Assembly: GCA_004552195.1 (NCBI GenBank)
Contig: SFPC01000053.1
Location: 1 to 12,711 of the forward strand
DNA from: Bacteroidales bacterium
GTDB lineage: Bacteria > Bacteroidota > Bacteroidia > Bacteroidales > Bacteroidaceae
Reading direction: 5' to 3'
DNA length: 12,711 nucleotides
Under the pieces are notes generated by a model, which saw only the letters and a list, made by a program, of their open reading frames with translations, was not told the origin of the DNA and made no database searches. Below are positions 6,272-12,711 of the stretch, piece after piece (the first letter of the stretch is position 1; the number at the start of each line of letters is the position of its first letter). The translations under genes were made by a program, and so were the position numbers.

Positions 6272-9200
6272 CTACCGAACCTTATAGCTGACGGAAGAGC
6301 CGTCGGAAAGGGTTACTTTGATAATCCAAGCCTGGCCGGCCTGACCTATCAGCGGCAGGGTGGTCTGGGCGGCACCGTTCAGGCTGAGGTGCAGGAGTTG
6401 GCGACCTGCCGTGTCGTAAGCGACGACGCTGCGGATGCCTTGCGGTGCTGTCACCTGCAAGCGGCCATTGCGGAAGCTCACTTCGGCTGTCTGGCCGGCA
6501 GCAGCCGTCTCCAGCTGTTCGATGCGGGTAACTACGGGCTGTCGGTCCGCATCGGCATTCTCCACCAGTTCGTAGATAGCAGGAGCTTGGGAACCCGTCC
6601 AGCTGAAGCGCATAGCCTTGAGACCGGCCTCGGCTTCATCGAAGCTCAGGCGTACCACGCCACTTGCGGCATCGTAAGTCTTGGTGTACCATTCCTGCCC
6701 ATCAAGGCTCAACTCTATCTCCGTGGTCTCCAAGGTGGCGGGGTCGCAGTAGAAGGTAACGCCTTGGAGCAAGCTGTAGTTCTGGAAATAGTACGTAAGG
6801 TGGCTTGTAGTGCCCGTTGCAGGAGCTTGCGCCGTGGAGGTGGAAGCCTTGTCGTCATAGACTTCGGAATATGTCATGTAAGCGTCATCTGCCATTTTTT
6901 CTTGGGTAAAGGCGCCCTTGCCATTCACTTCAATTTCATACAAGCGCAACCATTTCGAGGTATTAGCCTGACTGAGGTACAAGCGCACGTACTGGGCAGT
7001 CCGTCCCTCACCGTCGAACATGCAAGCGGTCGTTTCGTCGGAAAGCTTCACGTTCTGCGGCAACGAAAGCGTGTAGTTTGTCTTGTTCGTCCCCATGACC
7101 TTGAGTGTCGTCCACTTCTTTCCGTCTTCCGAAACCTGCACCCGTCCTTCTTTCATATAGTCACCGTTGACCGTACCCATGACAATTCTGACGCGGCCAA
7201 TGGGTTGGCTTTTGGTGAGTTTGAGTACGTAGCTGTCGCCCGTTTGCTGGTTGCGGTTGAGGCAGACAAACGTGTTCGGGTCGCCGTCATACATCAGTTC
7301 CTTGGTATGGTTATCCCAGATGTTCCCTTCGGGGATGGTGGCTTCCTCTACTTGTGTGGCCACAGGTATCTGCAGGCGGAACAACGTTTTCGTTATCCTC
7401 AAAGAAACAGGAGATTCGTTGTCATTGACAATGGCAAAATAGCGCACATACCCCTCGGGCACGCTGGCAGCCTCCGTTACGCGAGTCCACTCCTTGCCAT
7501 CAGCACTGACCACCACGGTGTGGTTAGCCAGCAAGGTATCTGCCACGGTCAAATTGAGCAACCGGGTGGGCTGCACGAGCTGTACGCCCATCCACTGACC
7601 TTTCTGCAAGGTATATGCCTTGGTTTGCACGGCATAAATCTGCCCGTTGCCGTAGGCCACGGTAGCCTTGGCCCCTTCCACGTTGCTGATAAATCCCGGT
7701 TTAGAGGGTTGTTCGGCCTGATTGAAATAACCTGTAAGGGCATTGTCTTTCAGATAGGAAACAAAGGGAAGAAGAACGGTTTCAGAGGTTTGTGCGATGC
7801 GCACTGAGGTACTGATACCACTGCCCATGCCTTCGAGGGCATAAGCCTTGAACTCTTCTGCGGTGGAAAGCTCGTTGATATGTTTAAGCTCGGCCAGATA
7901 GGAAGTCCATCGGCTGTCATCCTGCCCTTCTGTGGCGACCACATTCAATAGACTGCGGGTTACGGAGGCCATGGCGCGGAGTTTGAGCAGCCAGGGTGAA
8001 AGGTCTTTGTAGAGCAAAGCCTCACCTTCCACTGGAGAGTCCTTCAGCGAGACGAGCACGTTACACTGCGTCTCGATTTCCTCCATCCTGGCAATGAGTG
8101 CTGAGGCATCCTTTGTCTTCTTGTAACTGCTGACGAGCGAGCTCACGTCATCGAGGTTATTATAGCGCAAATAGGGAGCAAGAAATCTGTAGGCGGCCTG
8201 TGCCTGTTCGTTGCCGGGCAATACGGCCTTGAAAGAAGCCTCCCAAGAACTCATATTGTCAAACCCGTCGTTGTTCCAGGCATAGTTGGCCACGCTGAAG
8301 AGGGGCGTTTTCGACACCTCGCCCTGCTGCATGGGGTTGCTCACCACGCCCAGTCCGTTGTTGAGCGAAGAAGGCAAGGTGGCCTGTGCCCAGACGGCAG
8401 GCATATCGTAGAAGTTGGAGTAAGTGTCCATGGGGAACACCTGTGAGTCGGCATTGTCATTGCAAGGATAGTTCCACCACCAGGCCACGCTGCGTCCCAG
8501 CGGCTCACGGGGAGCTGCCAAGTCGTTGCTGTTGGGCACAGACCACACGCCGCCGCCCGTGGTGTAGATGGTGATGTTGGAAGGCGTGGAGGAAAGTGCC
8601 TGGAAGAAGCTGTTGTACTGCTCGGTGCTCGATGCGAACGATGTGCAGTAGATTTGGGGCACGAAATGCAAGGGGCGCACCGTGTCGGCCGGCGAGGCGG
8701 GATTGACATTCCACTTTTCCTCAATAGCGTGTTGCAGTGCCGTCAGGTGGTCGGCATTGGCCTTGAGGTCGGCTTCGGAACTGGGCACGCCGACATCATC
8801 CACGAACACGGCGAAGTGTCTGACACCGAGGGAGTACATCTTCTCATATTTTCCCATGATGTCGTTCACCACCGTGTTGCTGTACACGAAGTCGTTGCCC
8901 GGGTGGATAGCCCAGATGAAGTTCACCTTAGTCTGGTGCGACACCTCGCTCACTTCGCTGATCATGTCCTGCGACATCCAGCCGTTCTTTTCCTGTTCGG
9001 CGGTAAGGCTTTTCGGGTAAGCGTCCTTCCACTTCTCCGAGTGGTAGGGGTCGCTCTTGGCACCGTAAAGATAGGTGTTCATCTTGTGGCGCATCATGAA
9101 GCGCATCAGGTCCTTCTTCACCGAAACGGAATAGGGGTAGCCGTAATATCCCTCCACGATGCCACGGCTCTTCTGGTCGGCATAGTCGTTGATGGTGACG

Positions 9201-9688
9201 CAGGCCAAATTTTCCGTGCCGGTGTCGAGAATCTGTTCCAGCGAAGCGAGGCCGTAGAAGGCGGCATCGGTGTGCTCGCCCAGGATGACAACGCTGGCCC
9301 GTCCTTCTGCATCAGCTGTGAGGGAGAGGATGTGGCGGTCGTACTTGCCTTCCTTTGTCAGTACCGAGCGGTCCAGGCCGAGGGCGGTGGCTTGGGCATC
9401 GGTAGCGTCGGCACTGCCGTTGATACCCAGGAACAAATTGGCCGAACTTGCTGAAGGCGCATCGGCAAAGGCCGCTGTCAGTCCGTGTTCTTTCAAGATT
9501 TGTTCTGCGCGGTCGCGGGTGTAGCTGTCAATACCTTCACCGCACACCACGGTTACGCTCTCCGTAAACCGCGCCGTACCGCTACCGGCCTCTTGCTGCT
9601 GAGGCACGGGATAGATGGTATATTGCGCCATGCCACCCAAGGGGAAGAGCAGGGCACAAAGACCAAGGAGTAAATTTTTCTTCTTCAT
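6272..9688 (-). CDS. Secreted GH84 beta-N-acetylglucosaminidase
   Basis: 1138 residues from ATG at 9688-9686; an upstream TTG frame adds eight residues but would place the signal peptide internally. Signal peptide: residues 1-22 (KKKNLLLGLCALLFPLGGMAQ). About 24-165 is the N-terminal GH20b-like domain (YTIYPVPQQQ). The GH84 barrel follows, with SRGIVEGYYGYPYS (174-187), KMNTYLYGAKSDPYH (202-216), the catalytic Asp pair in FAVFVDDVG (D297, D298), TTGGGVWS (376-383) and the sugar-binding WWWNYPCND (403-411). A helical region lies at 480-650. An F5/8-type (CBM32-like) domain spans about 780-925. The last 80 residues, ending AWIIKVTLSDGSSVSYKVR, look like a type IX secretion sorting domain or a relative. 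It would remove terminal GlcNAc from host glycans such as mucin or glycosaminoglycans. No SusCD pair adjoins it. Confidence 0.93.
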   Translation of the reverse strand: MKKKNLLLGLCALLFPLGGMAQYTIYPVPQQQEAGSGTARFTESVTVVCGEGIDSYTRDRAEQILKEHGLTAAFADAPSASSANLFLGINGSADATDAQATALGLDRSVLTKEGKYDRHILSLTADAEGRASVVILGEHTDAAFYGLASLEQILDTGTENLACVTINDYADQKSRGIVEGYYGYPYSVSVKKDLMRFMMRHKMNTYLYGAKSDPYHSEKWKDAYPKSLTAEQEKNGWMSQDMISEVSEVSHQTKVNFIWAIHPGNDFVYSNTVVNDIMGKYEKMYSLGVRHFAVFVDDVGVPSSEADLKANADHLTALQHAIEEKWNVNPASPADTVRPLHFVPQIYCTSFASSTEQYNSFFQALSSTPSNITIYTTGGGVWSVPNSNDLAAPREPLGRSVAWWWNYPCNDNADSQVFPMDTYSNFYDMPAVWAQATLPSSLNNGLGVVSNPMQQGEVSKTPLFSVANYAWNNDGFDNMSSWEASFKAVLPGNEQAQAAYRFLAPYLRYNNLDDVSSLVSSYKKTKDASALIARMEEIETQCNVLVSLKDSPVEGEALLYKDLSPWLLKLRAMASVTRSLLNVVATEGQDDSRWTSYLAELKHINELSTAEEFKAYALEGMGSGISTSVRIAQTSETVLLPFVSYLKDNALTGYFNQAEQPSKPGFISNVEGAKATVAYGNGQIYAVQTKAYTLQKGQWMGVQLVQPTRLLNLTVADTLLANHTVVVSADGKEWTRVTEAASVPEGYVRYFAIVNDNESPVSLRITKTLFRLQIPVATQVEEATIPEGNIWDNHTKELMYDGDPNTFVCLNRNQQTGDSYVLKLTKSQPIGRVRIVMGTVNGDYMKEGRVQVSEDGKKWTTLKVMGTNKTNYTLSLPQNVKLSDETTACMFDGEGRTAQYVRLYLSQANTSKWLRLYEIEVNGKGAFTQEKMADDAYMTYSEVYDDKASTSTAQAPATGTTSHLTYYFQNYSLLQGVTFYCDPATLETTEIELSLDGQEWYTKTYDAASGVVRLSFDEAEAGLKAMRFSWTGSQAPAIYELVENADADRQPVVTRIEQLETAAAGQTAEVSFRNGRLQVTAPQGIRSVVAYDTAGRQLLHLSLNGAAQTTLPLIGQAGQAWIIKVTLSDGSSVSYKVR

Positions 9689-9776
9689 AGTAGTAAAAAG
9701 TTGTGTTTCCAATTTAAGGACACAGAGGCATGGGGTAAGAAATTAACCATTGACACTTTCAGCCACCGTGTGCGGG

Positions 9777-9803
9777 CAAATGTACACAAAATCCAGTGGC
9801 TTT
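9777..9803 (-). promoter_or_regulatory. Promoter of the GH84 gene
   Basis: On the minus strand TACATTTG (9784-9777, followed by C) fits the Bacteroidetes -7 element exactly. The -33 region is only weakly T-rich (TTC about 19 bp upstream). The resulting leader is about 80 nt long. Confidence 0.6.
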
Positions 9804-9860
9804 GAAGAAGAACACGGAAAGAATATGCCTTTTTTGCGGACATTTGATAATTATTATAGA

Positions 9861-9915
9861 ATAAAACGTACTGCTAACGAACGAAACATTATATCTTCGC
9901 CTCCGATAAAACGTA
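9861..9915. promoter_or_regulatory. Promoter region of the Cys/Lys-repeat gene, with a 10-bp direct repeat
   Basis: TATCTTCG (9892-9899) differs by one base from the -7 consensus, with CTG at 9871-9873 in the -33 position. ATAAAACGTA occurs at 9861-9870 and again at 9906-9915, so the copies flank the core promoter 45 bp apart, a spacing that could suit a regulator. Both promoter and operator are guesses from pattern alone. Confidence 0.35.
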
Positions 9916-9944
9916 GAACATAACCTTTTAAACACCGTTTCGTT

Positions 9945-10190
9945 ATGAAAAAAATGATGCTTTTGGCTCTCACAGCCATCTTCGCCATTTCTGTTTCCGC
10001 CCAAACTCCCGTAAAGAAAGAATGTTGCCAAAAGGACAAGGTAGAATGCTGCCAGAAGAAGTGCGACAAGAAAGCCGAGAAGAAGTGCGACAAAAAATGT
10101 GAGAAGAAGTGCGACAAGAAATGCACCAAGAAGGGCGACAAGAAGTGCTGCAAGAAGCAGGCTTGCAAGCAGGAATGCACCAAGAAATAA
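9945..10190 (+). CDS. Small exported Cys/Lys-rich repeat protein
   Basis: 81 residues. Residues 1-19 are a clear signal peptide (MKKMMLLALTAIFAISVSA, then QTPVKK). The mature part, about 62 residues, is made almost only of Lys, Cys, Asp, Glu and Gln. It has 13 Cys, including the pairs ECCQ, ECCQ and KCCK, and a core run of the unit (D/E)KKC at residues 43-59. Its only hydrophobic residue worth noting is one Val. The DNA repeats AAGAAGTGCGACAAG-type blocks, so the gene grew or can vary by slippage. It is a real gene: promoter-like sequence upstream, export signal and a perfect intrinsic terminator 13 bp after the stop. Possible roles are metal binding, redox buffering or a disulfide-linked envelope layer. 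I know no named family that it matches. Its neighbour cysN has its own promoter. Confidence 0.8.
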   Translation: MKKMMLLALTAIFAISVSAQTPVKKECCQKDKVECCQKKCDKKAEKKCDKKCEKKCDKKCTKKGDKKCCKKQACKQECTKK

Positions 10191-10202
10191 GTTCTTAACA
10201 CC

Positions 10203-10248
10203 GCAGAGGGAACCGGCTGACCGCAGCCATTTCCTCTGCTATTTTTTT
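10203..10248 (+). terminator. Intrinsic terminator of the Cys/Lys-repeat gene
   Basis: GCAGAGGGAA (10203-10212) pairs with TTTCCTCTGC (10230-10239) with one G-T pair. An inner GGCTG/CAGCC helix caps the stem. The run of seven T at 10242-10248 follows. It separates the small gene from cysN. Confidence 0.92.
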
Positions 10249-10377
10249 AGGCTGCAGGTCTGCCATCCCGACAGAACGAGGAAGGCATACGTTAGTCCAA
10301 ACATCTCATTCCTGTTGTAAAAGGCAGGGATGACGATGTTTTATTATTTTTTAAGGAGGAAAACAACCCGGTTGCCG

Positions 10378-10385
10378 TAACTTTG
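10378..10385 (+). promoter_or_regulatory. -7 element of the cysN promoter
   Basis: TAACTTTG (followed by C) is a perfect match to TAnnTTTG. The -33 region lies in a T-rich tract (about 10345-10353) at a somewhat long spacing. The leader of about 70 nt before the ATG shows no riboswitch that I recognise. Confidence 0.6.
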
Positions 10386-10462
10386 CCTTGCCAAATACGG
10401 TTGCGGTGCAGCATAAGCACTTGCGCCGCGCCAATATCACTCTTTCAATACAGCATTGCATC

Positions 10463-11953
10463 ATGACGGAAAAAATCACCAACAGCCATAACCCCAACGA
10501 GGAATGTCTGGAAATCAACGGCCACAAGCTGTCGGTTGAAGAATACCTCAATCAGGACGAAAAGAAGGACTTGCTGCGCCTGCTCACCGCCGGTTCGGTG
10601 GACGATGGCAAATCGACGCTCATAGGCCGCCTGCTCTTCGACTCCAAGAAACTCTACGAAGACCAGCTCTCCGCCCTGGAACGCGACTCGCAACGAGTGG
10701 GAAATGCCGGAGCAGGGCAGATTGACTATGCCCTGCTTTGCGACGGACTGAAAGCGGAACGCGAACAGGGCATCACCATCGACGTGGCCTACCGCTACTT
10801 CTCCACAAACAAACGCAAGTTCATCATTGCCGACACGCCGGGACACGAACAGTACACGCGCAACATGATTACGGGCGGCTCCACTGCTAACTTGGCCATC
10901 ATCCTGGTGGATGCCCGCACAGGGGTCATCACGCAAACCCGCCGCCACACCTTCCTCTGCTCGCTGCTGGGCATCAAGCACGTGGTGCTGGCTGTCAACA
11001 AAATGGACTTGGTCGGTTTCAGCGAAGAGGTGTTCCGCCGCATCGTGGCGGACTTTGAGGCGTTCATCACGCCCTTTGGCATCCCCGACGTACGTTGCAT
11101 TCCGCTCTCGGCCTTGGAAGGGGACAACGTGGCCGACCGCAGCCAGCGCACACCATGGTACGACGGGCCGGCACTGCTGGAATTTCTCGAGAACGTACAC
11201 ATCGGCAATGACCACAACCTCCACGACTTCCGCTTCCCCGTGCAGTATGTGCTGCGTCCCAACTTAGATTTCCGTGGTTTCAGCGGCAAAATGGCCGGCG
11301 GCATCGTGCGCCGGGGCGATGAGGTGATGGCACTGCCCTCGGGCAAGCGTAGCCGCGTGAAACGTATCGTCACGTACGACGGCGACCTGGACTATGCCTT
11401 CCCGCCGCAGTGCATCACGCTGCAGTTAGAGGATGAAATCGACATCTCGCGCGGCGAAATGATTGTCCACCCGGACAACTGCCCCAAGGTGGGCCGCCAT
11501 TTCGAGGCCACGCTGGTGTGGATGGACGAACAGCCCATGGACACGGCCAAATCGTTCTATCTGAAACACACCACGAACACCACGCGCTGCCGCATCGACC
11601 ACTTCCGCTACAAGATTGACGTGAACACGCTCCAGCAGCACGCCACGGACCACCTGGAGCTGAACGAAATCGGGCGTGCCGTGTTGGTAACGTCAAAAGA
11701 GCTCTTCTTCGACCCTTACGCCCTGAACAAGCCCACCGGGGCCTTCATCCTGATTGACCCCATCACGAACAACACGGCCTGTGTGGGCATGATTATCGAT
11801 GCGGTCGCCACCGATGCGCTCCATGCCGACGACTCACTGCCCACGCTCCACCTGCCGCAACTCGGCATCGGCCCTGACCATCACGAAGCCATACGCAAGG
11901 CCGTGGCAGAGTTGCTTCGCCAGGGTATCGAGGTGAAGGTGGTGTATGAATAG
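10463..11953 (+). CDS. cysN: Sulfate adenylyltransferase subunit 1 (GTPase)
   Basis: 496 residues from ATG 10463. An upstream TTG in frame (10388) would begin within a few bases of the promoter's -7 element and is rejected. CysN is the EF-Tu-like GTPase that drives CysD to make adenylylsulfate from ATP and sulfate in the cytoplasm. All G motifs are present: G1 GSVDDGKST (44-52), G2 Thr105 in [14 protein letters not shown]3 DTPGH (124-128), G4 NKMD (179-182) and G5 SAL (216-218). Domain II begins near 255 ([17 protein letters not shown]), domain III near 345. The tail 450-496 ([19 protein letters not shown]) extends past the last EF-Tu-like strand. There is no APS-kinase fusion. cysD, normally directly upstream, is not in the window. 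No terminator is visible after the stop. Confidence 0.95.
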   Translation: MTEKITNSHNPNEECLEINGHKLSVEEYLNQDEKKDLLRLLTAGSVDDGKSTLIGRLLFDSKKLYEDQLSALERDSQRVGNAGAGQIDYALLCDGLKAEREQGITIDVAYRYFSTNKRKFIIADTPGHEQYTRNMITGGSTANLAIILVDARTGVITQTRRHTFLCSLLGIKHVVLAVNKMDLVGFSEEVFRRIVADFEAFITPFGIPDVRCIPLSALEGDNVADRSQRTPWYDGPALLEFLENVHIGNDHNLHDFRFPVQYVLRPNLDFRGFSGKMAGGIVRRGDEVMALPSGKRSRVKRIVTYDGDLDYAFPPQCITLQLEDEIDISRGEMIVHPDNCPKVGRHFEATLVWMDEQPMDTAKSFYLKHTTNTTRCRIDHFRYKIDVNTLQQHATDHLELNEIGRAVLVTSKELFFDPYALNKPTGAFILIDPITNNTACVGMIIDAVATDALHADDSLPTLHLPQLGIGPDHHEAIRKAVAELLRQGIEVKVVYE

Positions 11954-11992
11954 CACAAGGGCACGAACCGTCTCCCCCACCCGCTTCGCGAA

Positions 11993-12409
11993 ATGATAAA
12001 ATTTGAACTCGCTATTCGGGACTACATCAAATAAAAAGCAGTTTCGGGAGTTGAATGCAACAAGCGTTTCTGGCAGATGCCCTTTGCCTGTTCCTCTACA
12101 AGGATAAGTGATGACCTCCGTGTTTCAAGACAGACGGTTATCACGGCAAGGAAGCATCTTGTCAAGCGCAGACTTATCTCGTTCACCTAAGGTAAATCAC
12201 GTCATCTACCTTCAACCTATACGCTCACAAATTGGACGGATGACTTGACACTTATAAAAGCTAAAGACAACGACAATTTAATAAAAAGCGATTCGGCAAA
12301 TTTTTCAAATAAAGAAAGGGAAAGGAATAATGACAACAACACTCAAAATAGACGTAGAGGAATTACAGAAATCCATGCTGCAGCGTCGTCCCATGAAGGC
12401 TCGTTTTAG
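11993..12409 (+). pseudogene. Replication-initiator-like protein, interrupted by two in-frame TAA codons
   Basis: One frame reads MIKFELAIRDYIK, TAA (12032-12034), then KAVSGVECNKRFWQMPFACS and a helix-turn-helix segment SDDLRVSRQTVITARKHL. After FT comes a second TAA (12188-12190), then GKSRHLPSTYTLTNW and a polar tail ending at TAG 12407-12409. Continuity of plausible protein sequence across both stops suggests one former gene. From memory, similar proteins with a VECNKRFWQ motif and an HTH precede a DnaC-like gene in Bacteroidetes mobile elements. Both stops could derive from single changes at Glu codons. The final part overlaps the next gene by about 80 bp in another frame, so the true original end is uncertain. 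It starts 39 bp after cysN. Confidence 0.5.
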
Positions 12410-12711
12410 AATACCCATGTCAGAGGATAAGGCTTATGCCTATCTGTTGGCTGCAATTATGGCTGAGGTGGATTATCGACACCGTGTCTTCTGTTCTAAC
12501 GAAGATATGGAGAAACAACTTCAGGAGATGGCTCATTGGCTTACCACACCATCATCCCATTTCGGCATCCTACTATGCGGTGGGTGTGGCAATGGCAAGA
12601 GTACCATGCTTAAAGCATTCCAGCAATTGCTGAACGCACTGCATATTCCCAAACCATACAACGAAGGCACGTATGGAATCCGAATTGTGGATGCAAAGTA
12701 CATTGCGTACC
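12330..12711 (+). CDS. DnaC/IstB-like ATPase, N-terminal part
   Basis: 127 codons are present; the frame is open at the window end. It begins MTTTLKIDVEELQKSMLQRR after AAAGGAAT, a fair ribosome-binding sequence. A Walker A motif GGCGNGKST lies at residues 84-92 within FGILLCGGCGNGKSTMLKAF. The 80-residue N-terminal region is helical and charged. The motif and its distance from the N-terminus fit helicase-loader ATPases of the DnaC/IstB type found in mobile elements, here probably working with the interrupted upstream initiator. Walker B and the sensor motifs lie outside the window, so the exact subfamily is open. Composition is A+T-richer than cysN. Confidence 0.75.
   Translation, partial: MTTTLKIDVEELQKSMLQRRPMKARFRIPMSEDKAYAYLLAAIMAEVDYRHRVFCSNEDMEKQLQEMAHWLTTPSSHFGILLCGGCGNGKSTMLKAFQQLLNALHIPKPYNEGTYGIRIVDAKYIAY

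Noticed and set aside
6389..7807. 472-codon open frame on the plus strand opposite the GH84 gene
   Set aside because: Antisense shadow of a G+C-rich gene; no domain, no promoter, no start context.
9689..9712. TTG start adding eight residues to the GH84 protein
   Set aside because: It would push the signal peptide inward; ATG at 9688 gives a standard one.
10388..10462. TTG start adding 25 residues to CysN
   Set aside because: It lies within a few bases of the promoter -7 element, so it would be at or before the transcript start.
10445..11224. 259-codon minus-strand frame opposite cysN
   Set aside because: Antisense shadow of a well-supported GTPase gene.

Overview
The window looks like a Bacteroidales chromosome (Bacteroides/Prevotella-type). 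The signs are a SusC/RagA-type outer-membrane receptor, promoters of the Bacteroidetes type (-7 element TAnnTTTG, with little or no Shine-Dalgarno sequence), an rplU-rpmA pair, a secreted GH84 hexosaminidase with a C-terminal sorting-like domain, and an IS1380-family remnant. The species cannot be fixed from the sequence. Base composition changes along the window. The core, about 2300-11950, is visibly G+C-rich, while the left flank (1-2200) and right flank (about 11990-12711) are A+T-richer and carry the mobile or accessory material.

Layout. 1-1587 (-): N-terminal 529 codons of a SusC-like TonB-dependent receptor, cut by the window edge, with a short inverted repeat just upstream. 1588-2303: a gene-poor stretch with a 25-bp direct repeat, a terminator-like hairpin, the 5' end of an IS1380-like transposase gene and two diverged copies of a small repeat. 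2304-4973 (-): a large periplasmic transglutaminase-like protein. 4974-5441: divergent promoter region with a strong orphan hairpin. 5442-6045 (+): rplU and rpmA, ending in a clear intrinsic terminator. 6120-6271: a large imperfect palindrome built on 8-bp tandem repeats between convergent genes. 6272-9688 (-): GH84 beta-N-acetylglucosaminidase. 9945-10190 (+): an 81-residue exported Cys/Lys-repeat protein with its own terminator. 10463-11953 (+): cysN, without cysD beside it. 11993-12711 (+): a broken replication-initiator-like gene followed by a DnaC/IstB-like ATPase that runs off the window, probably the edge of an integrated element.

Function. There is no single operon. rplU-rpmA is housekeeping. 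The SusC-like receptor and the GH84 enzyme fit glycan scavenging but are not adjacent. cysN belongs to sulfate activation but has lost, or never had, its usual partner next to it. The items most worth a second look are the Cys/Lys-repeat protein, the transglutaminase whose PNGase-like core lacks the usual Asp, the IS1380-derived repeat region, the 8-bp-repeat palindrome and the interrupted initiator at the cysN junction.
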